Shown here: positions 8,381 to 18,308 of the stretch, in pieces
How positions within the stretch are numbered: the first letter of the stretch is position 1
How the letters are laid out: every line of letters begins with the position of its first letter
Virus record (IMG/VR): IMGVR_UViG_3300025413_001393
Coordinates: 61,103-125,102 of that record
DNA from: a virus
DNA length: 64,000 bases
Direction: 5' to 3' (one strand)
The notes under the pieces: generated by a model
What the model was told of the DNA's origin: nothing
Databases searched by the model: none
Seen by the model: the letters and a program-made list of their open reading frames with translations, nothing else
Position numbers and translations under genes: made by a program

Positions 8381-10930
8381 TTATGCTCCTAGCAACTCAA
8401 ACAAATCAGTCTGAACTTCTTTATTGAGATTAGGTGTAATCCAATCAATCGCTTCGTACAGACGTTCAACAGGCTGAGTAACAAGCTTTGCAAACATTTT
8501 ATCCCAATCAACTTGTAGATTGAATTCTTCTGGAAAAGCCACAGGATATGAAATTGCATCAAGGCCATAACTATTCTTTTTGCAATACAACTTTTTAACC
8601 TTTTGACCTGTACGAATTAATTCTAATTTTAAATCTAAGTTGTTTTTCTTAACTAAGATATTATACGCAATTGCTCCCTTAACATGAGATGGTGTTGCAT
8701 TTTGAAACTTAAACAACGAAGCTCCTTCAGCATACTTCTCTAAGTTATTAATAGACGAACGCAAGGCTACATCATCGGGACTGAGTTTACAAAATTCTTC
8801 ATAACTGTTACGATAAACTTCATTTGTAGTTTTTGGATTTTTTGTCAGCAAAGCTGTTTTTGTAATATTTTCAATAAACTTTTTTACTTTCTTAGGAGTT
8901 GTCGAACGGACAAGCTCTACACCGACAAATTTGAACTTATCCATCGGAATACCTTTATTGTCAAGAACTCGCAAAATATAACGCTTCTTCTGCAAAAAGA
9001 CACCAACATCTGCAATCGCTTCACGCTTGAAAACGTAACGAGGATCAATTGAAAATAATTCATTCTTAGCCCAGTTAAGAATTTCAGTATTAACTTCTTT
9101 GTCTATATCAGAAACGAGACTATAAACAACCGGATTAATCTTATCGCCTTCTAGAAGCTGAATACCTAGTTTGTCGAGCAAAGGCTGAATAGTAATGTAT
9201 ACAGAATCGGTGTCTTGATAAATTGTGCAAGACTTACCAGTAATGTCATACTTGGTTTTCAAATATTCGTCGATAATAGACGAACCAGCTTTTGCTACGT
9301 TTTGACCAGTAATAGTAATTGACATTGCATTGTCGATATCCATCAATGAAGAATGTTTATTAGCAAATGTTCCGTAGATTGAATTCAAATAAATTTTGAA
9401 TGTATATTGAAGAGTATCAAGATAAATCATTTTATCTTTTGTTTCCTTCGTAGGTGTTTTTTCTAATTCAAGTACGTGAAGTTGCTTTTGTATCTCAACA
9501 CGCTCTTTGTAAATTTCATTAATAAGATTTGGTATAACTCCCTTTGCTTTTTGAGAATACAAAACACCAGCTTTTGAAAGAGCAATCTTCTCTTGCTTCA
9601 TCATTTTCTTAAAATCTTCTACTTGTGTCGTGTGTGATTTACCGTTCACAAGTTTGATCGTAATCTCTTTATCTGTATCAATATCTCCTGTGACAATCTT
9701 ACCAATCTTAGTTTCAGGTGAGATGTTCAAAGTAATAATAGTATTAGGATACAGTGAATTTACGTCAAAGCTTGTAATAGCCGTTTGCAACCCACGTACA
9801 GGCTCTTTAACATAGCCTCCTTCATAAGACTCTCTATCTGCAGACGTACCGAATGTAGGAATAATATAACCTTGTTTGTGAGCTTGAATTGCAACAGCTC
9901 CTGTAACAATAGATACTTTTCCTAGTGCAGCTTCAAAGTTTGTGCAACCACGATACGCTAGCAATCTTACAATCTGCAAATACTTTAATTTGTGTTCTAG
10001 CTTTACGAGTAGATGAACGTCCTGAATGTTATAATCCACAAAGGTCTTCCAATCGGTTGACGCAAGTTCTCCAAGACTCGTTGCATTGTACGCAATCTTT
10101 CCTTCGTTTAATTCAATTTCCGAAATGTAATTCAGCGAATACGACTCACGCTCACCTACGGAAAACGTCTTGTAAATTTCAAGATAATCGATATGATTCA
10201 AACCGCACATAACCCACTTTGTAACTTCTTTACCAAATGTGCTCGTAAAGATTTTTCTGCTTGTTACTCTACCAACAGGCGAAAACTGCTGAATAAATTC
10301 TTCTCCAAACAACCGAATACAACGATTCATAATATATGGAATATCGAAACCTTCTGTATTCCAACCACTAACAATATCAGGATAGTCTGCTTTCCAAAAA
10401 TCTGCAAAGCGAATGAGTAAATCTTCTTCGTCTTTGCAACGATAATATATGCACTTGTCTAATGTGGGTGTGTACTGTTCAGTCAAACCCCAAGTATGAG
10501 TAGTTTGAGTGATAGTATCAAAAATTGTGATCAAATTAATTTGATCCTTTGCTTTTTCGGGAACTGGAAACTCTCCTACAGAGTAGGTTTCAATATCAAT
10601 AAAATATGTCTTGAGAGCAAATTTAGAAAATTCAGAATTGGTGTTGTGATCTTTATAGAGATCAATGAGAAACTGTTGCTCCGGTGATAGGTTATGAAAT
10701 AAGCGCTTGTTAGCAGTATTCTCAGTAAACCTTCTGCGATCAATACTATTCTTAAACGACTTTTTTACAAGCGAGGTTTTAAAAATAGAAGTACCATCCT
10801 TTGCACCTTCTTGCTCAATGTACAAGTATGGCCTAAAAGGAATTTCAGACGAAATTCTATCGCCATCTTCAGTCCACGTACTTAAAAAGATGCTTTCGTT
10901 AAAGGGATTATAATATACACTTCTATACAT
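8381..10930 (-). CDS. 43: DNA polymerase, family B (gp43-like)
   Basis: This is the replicative polymerase with proofreading exonuclease, 849 residues in one chain (T4 gp43 is 898). Exonuclease motifs: ExoI FIDIET (about 110-115), ExoII WNTEGFDIPYI, ExoIII YNIQDVHLL. Polymerase motifs: A FDVNSLYPNT (about 393), B KIYLNSIYGTFANK, C YQDTDSVY. All catalytic Asp/Glu residues visible in these motifs are intact. It is followed by two small genes and a terminator, and preceded by a glycosyltransferase gene in the same direction. The upstream sequence has no Shine-Dalgarno element. Confidence 0.98.
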   Translation of the reverse strand: MYRSVYYNPFNESIFLSTWTEDGDRISSEIPFRPYLYIEQEGAKDGTSIFKTSLVKKSFKNSIDRRRFTENTANKRLFHNLSPEQQFLIDLYKDHNTNSEFSKFALKTYFIDIETYSVGEFPVPEKAKDQINLITIFDTITQTTHTWGLTEQYTPTLDKCIYYRCKDEEDLLIRFADFWKADYPDIVSGWNTEGFDIPYIMNRCIRLFGEEFIQQFSPVGRVTSRKIFTSTFGKEVTKWVMCGLNHIDYLEIYKTFSVGERESYSLNYISEIELNEGKIAYNATSLGELASTDWKTFVDYNIQDVHLLVKLEHKLKYLQIVRLLAYRGCTNFEAALGKVSIVTGAVAIQAHKQGYIIPTFGTSADRESYEGGYVKEPVRGLQTAITSFDVNSLYPNTIITLNISPETKIGKIVTGDIDTDKEITIKLVNGKSHTTQVEDFKKMMKQEKIALSKAGVLYSQKAKGVIPNLINEIYKERVEIQKQLHVLELEKTPTKETKDKMIYLDTLQYTFKIYLNSIYGTFANKHSSLMDIDNAMSITITGQNVAKAGSSIIDEYLKTKYDITGKSCTIYQDTDSVYITIQPLLDKLGIQLLEGDKINPVVYSLVSDIDKEVNTEILNWAKNELFSIDPRYVFKREAIADVGVFLQKKRYILRVLDNKGIPMDKFKFVGVELVRSTTPKKVKKFIENITKTALLTKNPKTTNEVYRNSYEEFCKLSPDDVALRSSINNLEKYAEGASLFKFQNATPSHVKGAIAYNILVKKNNLDLKLELIRTGQKVKKLYCKKNSYGLDAISYPVAFPEEFNLQVDWDKMFAKLVTQPVERLYEAIDWITPNLNKEVQTDLFELLGA

Positions 10931-10961
10931 AGAGAAGAGTATAAACCACTCTAGTGGACAA

Positions 10962-12182
10962 TCAAACTAAATATTTTCTGTTCGGATCTCCGTATTTTGT
11001 AAAATACGATTCGTGATGCTTCATTAAATTGGCATCATCATCTAGCCAAAACTTTTCAGCATGAGCACGAGCTTTTTTACAATGTTCCACGTAGTTATTT
11101 TGATTTTTTGTTACCAACTTTAAACAATCAATAAATTCTGCACCTGTAGAGTATTTTAGGAAAGCATCTTTGTACGTGGGCATATCTGGACACACACAAG
11201 GAAGACCAAGTGCCCCTGCTTCAATAAGTTTAATGTTGGACTTACAACGATTAAAATGGTTGTCCTGAAGAGCTGCAAAAGTTACCTGAGCTCCAGAATT
11301 AGCCATAGCTTCAGGAAAGTCAGGAAGAGGAGCCCAATTGAAGAATTTCATTTCCCCTCTATCAATAAATGATTTAAGAGGCAAAGGATGAGAGCCATAA
11401 AAATGCCAATTAAAATCAGTACGGGTTTTAATAATTTCGGGAACAACCTTTTCAAAGTCATCTTGCTGATTTACACGGTTGAGAACGTCGACGTGTGTAC
11501 CAGATGCAAAAATTGCAATGATAGGCTTCTTCTTATTCTTTTCAAACTTCTTTGTGAGATCTCCAAGATTATAGTAACGATCAAACCACCACTTCATTAG
11601 ATAGTTAGGCAATGTTGATACGTTTTTGTTACCAGTCTTATCAATCAAATAATCTCTAAAGTAGTCACACGTAACAGTAACTTCATCCATCATAGAAATA
11701 ATATCCATAATGTTTTGTCTAATTTCGGGCGACGTAAATGCTTCTCTGTTTCTGTTATAAAGAGGAATATCTTCACCAAAGACTACGTCATCAATTTCAT
11801 AAATTAATTTAAGCCTTTTATTTTGTTTTGATATCTCTTTGAGGACTTGAACAAATTGCTTTTGCTGAAGTGTTGCTTGTCTTTGGAATTTTACTGCCTC
11901 AACAGTCTCGTAAAAACGAGGATCTAAAATCATAGTCGTTGAGTCCATTACAACAGCTTTATTGTGCAAATTCAAAAGCAAATTAGGTCCAATACCTCTG
12001 TAAAAACCACAACCACCATAGTCGGCCAAATAGCATATTGCTCTCTTAAGATCCTGGCCAGGAATTTCAATTGGTGGAATTACAGGACCTGGTTTAGCAA
12101 AATTATGCGAAGCTAAGCCGTGCGGAAGACCATGTGGAGCTCCGATGATATTTTGTAAGCCAAAATTAGATACCGTATACAT
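10962..12182 (-). CDS. Glycosyltransferase, GT-B fold
   Basis: This is a 406-residue protein with the layout of a GT4-type glycosyltransferase. It has an N-terminal Rossmann half, then a linker and a nucleotide-sugar half with IIAIFASGTHVDVLNRV, FHFYGSHPLPLKS-like and a C-terminal donor loop in which the segment NIKLIEAGALGLPCVCPD (about 325-342) matches the E-x7-E/G-x-P donor-binding pattern. A Gly-rich motif near 75-85 (YGGCGFYRGIG) may form the acceptor loop. It lies between gp46 and the polymerase, separate from the main sugar island at 14-19 kb. Substrate unknown; it may modify phage DNA, virion protein or host glycans. Confidence 0.85.
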   Translation of the reverse strand: MYTVSNFGLQNIIGAPHGLPHGLASHNFAKPGPVIPPIEIPGQDLKRAICYLADYGGCGFYRGIGPNLLLNLHNKAVVMDSTTMILDPRFYETVEAVKFQRQATLQQKQFVQVLKEISKQNKRLKLIYEIDDVVFGEDIPLYNRNREAFTSPEIRQNIMDIISMMDEVTVTCDYFRDYLIDKTGNKNVSTLPNYLMKWWFDRYYNLGDLTKKFEKNKKKPIIAIFASGTHVDVLNRVNQQDDFEKVVPEIIKTRTDFNWHFYGSHPLPLKSFIDRGEMKFFNWAPLPDFPEAMANSGAQVTFAALQDNHFNRCKSNIKLIEAGALGLPCVCPDMPTYKDAFLKYSTGAEFIDCLKLVTKNQNNYVEHCKKARAHAEKFWLDDDANLMKHHESYFTKYGDPNRKYLV

Positions 12183-12216
12183 ATTATTACCTATTGTGCT
12201 ATGTTGTTGTAGTCTA

Positions 12217-14010
12217 CTACTTGATTAATGAAATACCGTTTTGTTTTACTACATGAATAGTATGTTCAGCCTTAGCAGTCACTTCTACACCTCTATGCGT
12301 AATAATATAACACGATTCATTATTTTCGTTATACCTTTCACGCAATGCTTTTAACGTCAAGTATACTCCCTTGTCGTCCAATGAAGAATCGAGCAATTCA
12401 TCATAAAACACCGTACTGAAGATAACATCTCCTTGTAAGCGACGAATATCTGCAAATGCAAACAGACAAGCTAAGTCAATACGCTTACGTTCTCCACCAG
12501 AAAAATTAAAATACGACTTAGGCTGAGAACTCTCATCTATAATCTCTTCATCAAAGAATTCATTAAATTGACAAAGACAATTGGCTTCAAGTTTTTTAAG
12601 ATAGTATGCAAGTCTAGAATTCAAGACCTTAAGAATCTTTTTTACAATAAACGATTTAATACCTTCTTCGGAAATTACAAATTTTACCGTTTCTAAAATA
12701 TTAAGATCATTATTGAGTTTGTTAACTTTTTCTGTAGATTCTTGAACGCTTGTAGTAAGTGTTGTAATCTTACCTTTCAAATCGTTATTTTGCTCTCTAC
12801 TAATATTTGTAATTTCGGTTTCAGTGTCGACCAAATTAGTCTCTAAATGTGAAATACTCAATTTAGTACTATCGTTTTCAACTTGCTGTTTTGTTAATGT
12901 TGTTTTCTCCGATCTAAGCAAAACCGTTTTAGCTTTTAGATCGTTGATTGCAATTATTTCAAGTTCTATAAGACCATTAATTTTGTCTATAGCTTTTTTG
13001 TACGCAGCAATATTATTTTCGTGTTGTGATATTAATTCTTTAATATGCTGCACATGCTCTTCGGAATAATCTCTTTTGCAAGTTGGACAGGCATCTTTTG
13101 TAGTTTGAAGTTGTTTAATTTGTTTAGTTTCTAAAGTAACTTCGGCCTCTACTTTATGCAATTTAGACGCAAGACCACTTTTTGTCTGTTCACGTATAGA
13201 TATTTCATTTTCAATTTCAACTATTTGATCATCCAAAACTGACACGCTAACAGAATTTAAATCAACTAACTTTAGTTTAAGTGTATTGATATCAATTACC
13301 AGCTTATCTCTCTTTTCAGTTTGTCTAGCAATACGTTCTTGCTTTGATGATTCATAGTTTTCAAGCTGTTGAGTATTAAATTGCAACTCCTTTTCGAGAC
13401 TTTCAAATTTAACATATTCTACATCGTAATCCTTTTTAAGAATATTATAATCATCTCTCGCTTTTAAGACCATTGCAGTAAAAACCTCGAGTCCGAGAAC
13501 ACTTTCGATAAATTTTCTTTTATCGGTCTTAGGCAATGCCATAAAAGGTGTTGCACTATTGACAGACATAATTACAGAATTTTGAAATACAGTAGCAGGA
13601 GTATGTATTAATTCTTGTATATAAGCATTAGTTTTAGCTAAAGTTGACCTCGTTACATTCTCTCCGTTTTTTGTTAAAATGCACTTTGTTGGATTTAACT
13701 TTCTTGTAATAACGTATGTATCTGTAGCATTGTTGGACGTAATATCCAATGACAACGAAACCTCACACGTTTTTTTAGTTAAAGTATTGCCAATAAAATC
13801 TTTACCAAGTTCTCTAAGAGTAGTGCCATACAAAGCATAGTACAAAGCATCGCATATAGTACTCTTGCCACAACCGTTTTTTGAGTCTTCTTTGTCTAGA
13901 TTAGTTCCAATAATGGCATTTACACCATTTTTAAAATTTACATTAATTGGAGTGTCTCCAAACGACAAAAAGTTTTTTAGTTCAATAGATTTAAAAGTAA
14001 TAAACCGCAT
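12217..14010 (-). CDS. 46: Recombination nuclease subunit gp46 (SbcC/Rad50-like)
   Basis: The SMC-type ATPase subunit pairs with gp47 to resect DNA ends. The 597-residue protein has an N-terminal Walker A ending NGCGKST (about 45-51), long coiled-coil arms, a central zinc-hook CPTC (about 308), an ABC signature FSGGERKRIDLA (about 505) and a Walker B/D-loop ending FYDELLDSSLD. T4 gp46 is 560 aa. Normally 46 and 47 are neighbours. Here they are 5 kb apart, separated by the sugar-gene island at 14043-19145. Confidence 0.96.
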   Translation of the reverse strand: MRFITFKSIELKNFLSFGDTPINVNFKNGVNAIIGTNLDKEDSKNGCGKSTICDALYYALYGTTLRELGKDFIGNTLTKKTCEVSLSLDITSNNATDTYVITRKLNPTKCILTKNGENVTRSTLAKTNAYIQELIHTPATVFQNSVIMSVNSATPFMALPKTDKRKFIESVLGLEVFTAMVLKARDDYNILKKDYDVEYVKFESLEKELQFNTQQLENYESSKQERIARQTEKRDKLVIDINTLKLKLVDLNSVSVSVLDDQIVEIENEISIREQTKSGLASKLHKVEAEVTLETKQIKQLQTTKDACPTCKRDYSEEHVQHIKELISQHENNIAAYKKAIDKINGLIELEIIAINDLKAKTVLLRSEKTTLTKQQVENDSTKLSISHLETNLVDTETEITNISREQNNDLKGKITTLTTSVQESTEKVNKLNNDLNILETVKFVISEEGIKSFIVKKILKVLNSRLAYYLKKLEANCLCQFNEFFDEEIIDESSQPKSYFNFSGGERKRIDLACLFAFADIRRLQGDVIFSTVFYDELLDSSLDDKGVYLTLKALRERYNENNESCYIITHRGVEVTAKAEHTIHVVKQNGISLIK

Positions 14011-14042
14011 TACTATAAAGATAGCTCAAACAAAATTAAAAT

Positions 14043-14666
14043 CTACGCTCGATTTAACCATATACTGTCAGACTGTATAGTCTCATTACAAATATACTCA
14101 AAATACACCATTTCGAAGTTGAAAGATTTTAATAAGTGCTCCACATCCAAAAACAATTTTTGGTTTTTCCATATTTCTTTGTGCTCACACTCAATATGCA
14201 TTGATCTAATGCTTTTAATTTTATTCTCAAAACTCTCAATAACTTCATATGTTAACCCTTCTACATCAATTTTACACAAATCGATATAATCTAAATTAAT
14301 TTGTTTGAGAAGTTGTTTACCTGTTATTGTATTTACAGTTATTTTTTCGGTTGTTATATTATTATAAAAGCCGTCAACTCTATCCAAAATAGAACTCACC
14401 CCAATATACTCTTCATCTTTGACGCAGTTAAAACTAAATGAGGAGTTTGTATTAGAAATTGCTGACTCAACTAAATTAAAATGCGGATAAATTTCTTTAA
14501 TTTTTTTAATTTGAGACGGATTTGGTTCAACTAACCAAACATTCTCATCAGATATGTTGAAATATTTTTTTAGTGTATTGCTGTCATGTCCATCTCTAGA
14601 ACCTATTTCTAATATAGATTTTGGTTTAAGGTTAGCACTTAAAATGGCGTTTATATATTCATTCAT
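14043..14666 (-). CDS. FkbM-type SAM-dependent methyltransferase
   Basis: The 207-residue protein has the SAM-binding motif SILEIGSRDGHDSNTL (about 18-33), a VEPNP motif near 50 for ribose binding, and the FkbM-family CKIDVEGLTYEVIESF segment near 135-150. FkbM enzymes O-methylate sugars and other small molecules. It begins inside the stop of the upstream glycosyltransferase gene (4-nt overlap) and is the last gene of the sugar island, so it probably methylates the glycan built by its neighbours. Confidence 0.88.
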   Translation of the reverse strand: MNEYINAILSANLKPKSILEIGSRDGHDSNTLKKYFNISDENVWLVEPNPSQIKKIKEIYPHFNLVESAISNTNSSFSFNCVKDEEYIGVSSILDRVDGFYNNITTEKITVNTITGKQLLKQINLDYIDLCKIDVEGLTYEVIESFENKIKSIRSMHIECEHKEIWKNQKLFLDVEHLLKSFNFEMVYFEYICNETIQSDSIWLNRA

Positions 14667-15355
14667 TGTTCAAAAAGTTCTTTTAGTTTTTTGACATCTT
14701 TGTCTCGATGCGTTGATCTACATCTTATGTGATATAAATGTTCAGGGGATATATAGTCTACTTCTTCATTACCAATTTGATACAAAGGTTCAACGTCCGT
14801 AAAACTAAGTCTTGTTGCTGTTTCGTTAATAGGAATATCAAAATTTTTCATAAACAGACCAAGAGCTACATCATCAATAAGATTGTGTTCCCACATTGTT
14901 TTATTTTTTACAATTAATTCTACTAAATCTTTTGACAAAAAATATCCACTACCGGAAGCAAATTTTATTAAATTACAAAACGTTCCAATTATTCCACAAT
15001 AAAATTTTGTGGAAGGTTTTGTACTGACAAAGTTTATTAATTTATTTGTATCAACAAAAGAACCCATATTACATCTAAAAATATAATTAAAATTGTACAT
15101 TTGAAGAGCCCATTCAAATGCCATAATCGTTTTTACACCAATATTATGCATACCATCGTTACACGGAAGTATTAGTTCTTCGTCACTTAAAATAGGGTAG
15201 TTAGATTTGTTGATTTGTTTTTCGTTATCAGTATAAAACAATATTTCTACATCTTTATGCTTTCGAGTGTACCACGTTTGTTTAATTGTGTTGTGCAGTT
15301 CCCTATATTCGGAATTAGATGAACCTAATATAAAAACTAATATTTTTTTAGTCAT
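14663..15355 (-). CDS. Glycosyltransferase, GT31/fringe-like
   Basis: This is a 230-residue GT-A-type protein. The N-terminal LVFILGSSNSEYRELHNTIKQTW resembles the start of beta-1,3-galactosyltransferase (GT31) domains. YIFRCNMGSF near 93-102 replaces the usual D-x-D with N-x-G, so the metal motif is not canonical. YLSKDLVELI and DDVALGLFM near 175 match the later conserved E/D-D-V-x-x-G segment. It is compactly arranged with neighbours on both sides. Sugar specificity cannot be told. Confidence 0.75.
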   Translation of the reverse strand: MTKKILVFILGSSNSEYRELHNTIKQTWYTRKHKDVEILFYTDNEKQINKSNYPILSDEELILPCNDGMHNIGVKTIMAFEWALQMYNFNYIFRCNMGSFVDTNKLINFVSTKPSTKFYCGIIGTFCNLIKFASGSGYFLSKDLVELIVKNKTMWEHNLIDDVALGLFMKNFDIPINETATRLSFTDVEPLYQIGNEEVDYISPEHLYHIRCRSTHRDKDVKKLKELFEQ

Positions 15356-15357
15356 AG

Positions 15358-16098
15358 TTAGTATAGATACGATACGAGTGTATCAAGTTCATTTTTGTAC
15401 GTGGCATACGGTCTCAACATATGGCAGTCAATGTAGTGCTGAGACTTAATAAGGTGCGGATTGTAATTCCAACAAATTCTATCAATTCTGCAATTAGCAG
15501 GTCCAGTAGGCAACCAACCACGTCCCAGTAACTCAATTGTGTTTGGATTCGTTTGTTTAAATTCGTTTATTTTTTGAAAAAGTATTTTTTGATCCGAACT
15601 CCAACCAAAATTTAACGAATTTACATACTCTACAAATTCTTTCCAAGTAATATTAATGTTTAATATTTTTCTAAACAAATCAGAATGACCAAAGTTGTAG
15701 CATATTGGATATTCGGAATTTGATAAACATTCTTTATGATCTGAACTAAAAACATAAAATTTATCCATAGACAATTGTTTTATATTTTCAATAAAATAAT
15801 TTTTAGACATTGGAAGCATATCAATATCAGTTAAAAGAATATTACCTTCAAGATGATTCGGTAAAAATAATCTAACAATTTGTGATTGTAATCCGGTATT
15901 GATACCATCTACACGTTTAAATTTTTTTATTAAACCGTATTCGTCTTCAAAAAAATCAGAGTCTTCATCTCCTATTAAACCAAGCACAGGAGTTATGTTA
16001 AAAACTGTTTTCCAAACTTTTGATACTAAAGGCCAAAAATCAATATACATCGGATTAGTATCAGAACCCATTATTGCATATTCAATTTTAGTGTTCAT
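15358..16098 (-). CDS. Glycosyltransferase-like protein, GT-A type
   Basis: The 246-residue protein has a nucleotide-sugar-type N-terminal fold and a metal motif NILLTDIDMLPMS (about 86-98) with the D-x-D (DID). The pattern of SSDQKILF and a late His-containing segment (YIDCHMLRP) suits a retaining or inverting GT-A enzyme. It overlaps the upstream gene by 4 nt (ATGA). It belongs to the sugar island and probably adds one residue to a shared glycan. Confidence 0.72.
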   Translation of the reverse strand: MNTKIEYAIMGSDTNPMYIDFWPLVSKVWKTVFNITPVLGLIGDEDSDFFEDEYGLIKKFKRVDGINTGLQSQIVRLFLPNHLEGNILLTDIDMLPMSKNYFIENIKQLSMDKFYVFSSDHKECLSNSEYPICYNFGHSDLFRKILNINITWKEFVEYVNSLNFGWSSDQKILFQKINEFKQTNPNTIELLGRGWLPTGPANCRIDRICWNYNPHLIKSQHYIDCHMLRPYATYKNELDTLVSYLY

Positions 16099-16730
16099 TG
16101 TTCCGGTTGATTGTCAAAATATACTTGGCCCACAAAAGTTGCTCCCTTTTCCAAAGGTTTGTGAGGTGGAAACGGTTTTTTTTCCATAAAAGGATCATGA
16201 ACAACGCTATTATGTCGAATTATAGGATATACAGCGTTTGCAAGAAAATACTGATCACAGCAGTAACTATCGTAATCGTTCCAATGAGATAACAAAGAGT
16301 TCATACTAAACACATTTGCTGTACCACCCCACATTCCTGCTTGTATAGGAAAATTATGATTAGGATGATCTCTCATAATATGAAATTGTTTATCTGATGA
16401 TAACCATTCATCTACAGCAGCACGCTCTCTCCAATTTATTCTTGAATCTAAATCTCTAACTATATACTTGTCAACATTTGAGTCATCGTTAACAAAAAAT
16501 CTCCAATATGCCCCATAGCACTTGCCTCTTTTGTCTAATACTTTTCTGATATCGACGTCGTAAGTTTCATGTATGCTTTTTAAAAACTCTAGTGAAACAG
16601 TTTCATCTACGTATAAACGAACTTTCCATTCCGGATATATCGTTAATGCAGCTTTTAAATTACCAGCAACGCCGTCTGTATATTTAGGATTGTTACCCCA
16701 AAGACTAAAAGATATTACGTTATTTTTCAT
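16095..16730 (-). CDS. Glycosyltransferase-like protein with RDLDSR motif
   Basis: This protein of 211 residues begins with a short strand and SLWGNNPKYTDGV. The segment KYIVRDLDSRINWRE (about 88-102) supplies a D-x-D metal motif typical of GT-A enzymes. A Trp-rich AGMWGGTANVF segment follows near 130 and CDQYFLAN near 158, which resembles the D-Q acceptor/catalytic part of GT8/GT32-like enzymes. It is flanked on both sides by other sugar-transfer genes with no gap. Confidence 0.72.
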   Translation of the reverse strand: MKNNVISFSLWGNNPKYTDGVAGNLKAALTIYPEWKVRLYVDETVSLEFLKSIHETYDVDIRKVLDKRGKCYGAYWRFFVNDDSNVDKYIVRDLDSRINWRERAAVDEWLSSDKQFHIMRDHPNHNFPIQAGMWGGTANVFSMNSLLSHWNDYDSYCCDQYFLANAVYPIIRHNSVVHDPFMEKKPFPPHKPLEKGATFVGQVYFDNQPEQ

Positions 16731-17570
16731 TTACATTAATTTTATTAATTTTGTTGCCAAAAAATCATCTGATGATGTATATTGTTTAGCCAAATTAAAA
16801 TTTTCTTCAACTGCTTTTAATTTTTGTTCGTAAACGCTTCTGGATAATTTTATCTTTAACAAATCTTCATACGAATTAAAGAGTATAAAACCATCAGTAT
16901 TAAAATACTCTTTAATATTCGGAGGCCCCCAGTAAATTGGGATACAACCAGACAACAAACAATCTATTAATTTTTCAGTAAAATAATGAGTCATTTGTAT
17001 ATTTTCAATAACAATACTAAACATATAAGTTTTAAAAGCTTCAATTTTGTTTTGTAGAAACCCATTTTGTGTTCCCCACCCATACCCATCAATACCTACG
17101 CAATTATTGTATATCTGATGTCTTAAAATATGTCCTTTATATTGTTGTTTACCAGATAAAATTATGGAACAATTTTTATTTTTTTCACCCTTGTATAAGT
17201 TGTATTCATCATCTTTAATATATGTGCCACCTGGACTGTTTGGAATAAATTTTTTTGGATTTAATGCAATTAGGTCGTTTCTATATGTTAAAATATAATC
17301 AAATTTGTGAGCAACCTTATCAATATTATTATGTACCAAAGGCTGTACTGCTGGAGATTCGAGACACCATGCAATTTTTAATTTACTTTTAACTTTATCT
17401 ACTTCTTCTCCAAGAATAAATTCATCTGTAAATAAAGTTATGCCTTCATAGTCATTTTGTCTTTGTACAAACTGAATGTTTTTTGGTTTTTTGTTTGCTG
17501 TTGATGTCCAATAACCATCTTCTCTGAGATGATGTTGACAAGTGTTATCAAATATGTTTACCGTTACCAT
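16731..17570 (-). CDS. GT10 fucosyltransferase-like protein
   Basis: The 279-residue product carries the family-10 alpha-1,3/4-fucosyltransferase C-terminal signature: FSIVIENIQMTHYFTEKLID then LLSGCIPIYWGPPNI (about 190-225), which is the GDP-fucose binding part. The N-terminal half has TDEFILG and WCLESPAVQP, as in other GT10-like phage and bacterial proteins. It overlaps the upstream gene by 7 nt. The reaction would be transfer of fucose or a related GDP-sugar onto the island's glycan. Confidence 0.85.
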   Translation of the reverse strand: MVTVNIFDNTCQHHLREDGYWTSTANKKPKNIQFVQRQNDYEGITLFTDEFILGEEVDKVKSKLKIAWCLESPAVQPLVHNNIDKVAHKFDYILTYRNDLIALNPKKFIPNSPGGTYIKDDEYNLYKGEKNKNCSIILSGKQQYKGHILRHQIYNNCVGIDGYGWGTQNGFLQNKIEAFKTYMFSIVIENIQMTHYFTEKLIDCLLSGCIPIYWGPPNIKEYFNTDGFILFNSYEDLLKIKLSRSVYEQKLKAVEENFNLAKQYTSSDDFLATKLIKLM

Positions 17571-18307
17571 GTTTTAATATAGGATTGAAGTTGATCAATT
17601 GGCATTAAGTCAATTTTTTGCAATTCGTTTATATTATGACCATTATAGATATTGTGATCATATGTAGTTTCTCCTCTAAAGTGAGTCAAATGAAGTATAG
17701 GAGAATTAGTTCTATATTTTTTATAACCTAGCTTTGTATATCTAACATTAATTTCATCATCGTCATACCCAACATTTTTTATATGAGGGTTGAACCCACC
17801 TGCTTCAATAAAACAATCCCTATTAAACATAACACATCCTCCAACTGATCTTTGTGATAATAAATTACAATCCTTTAAATTGATTTCCTTAATTGTGTTA
17901 TTTTGTATCTGTTCAACTAGGTTTAGCGGTATATCATAAAAATAACCGTTATAGGGATAAGCAAATCCGTATCCTGTTAATAATTTTTCGGATGCTTCAA
18001 GCAAATTACTCTTAGTTACTAAAACATCTACATCATACAAACAGACAATTTTATTTTTAGAAAAACGTTTAAACAATTCGTTACCAGATAACATTTTATT
18101 ATAAAAATGCTCATCAGTTATATCTTTGCAAATGTATTGGGAATTTAAAAAGGTTACCTTTTGAGTATGTTTGTAATGTTCATTTACAAACACATTTTTG
18201 GCTCCATTACGTTTTAAATAATCAATAGTTATAGTAAGATTTCTTACTCTGTCAGAATGATCTGCGTAGATAGGAATTAAGAAATCTATATCGTCGAGTG
18301 TTATCAT
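17564..18307 (-). CDS. Glycosyltransferase, galactosyltransferase-like GT-A
   Basis: The 247-residue protein has FLIPIYADHSDRVRNL at the N-terminus, a metal motif VCLYDVDVLVT (about 87-97, D-x-D) and the C-terminal GGCVMFNRDCFIEAGGFN followed by GYDDDEINVRYTKLGY (about 155-190). The latter matches the acceptor-binding W/G-x-E/D-D-D-E motif of GT2/GT7-type galactosyl- and N-acetylgalactosaminyltransferases. A late HLTHFRGET supplies a His near the active site. Confidence 0.85.
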   Translation of the reverse strand: MITLDDIDFLIPIYADHSDRVRNLTITIDYLKRNGAKNVFVNEHYKHTQKVTFLNSQYICKDITDEHFYNKMLSGNELFKRFSKNKIVCLYDVDVLVTKSNLLEASEKLLTGYGFAYPYNGYFYDIPLNLVEQIQNNTIKEINLKDCNLLSQRSVGGCVMFNRDCFIEAGGFNPHIKNVGYDDDEINVRYTKLGYKKYRTNSPILHLTHFRGETTYDHNIYNGHNINELQKIDLMPIDQLQSYIKTW

Positions 18308-18308
18308 A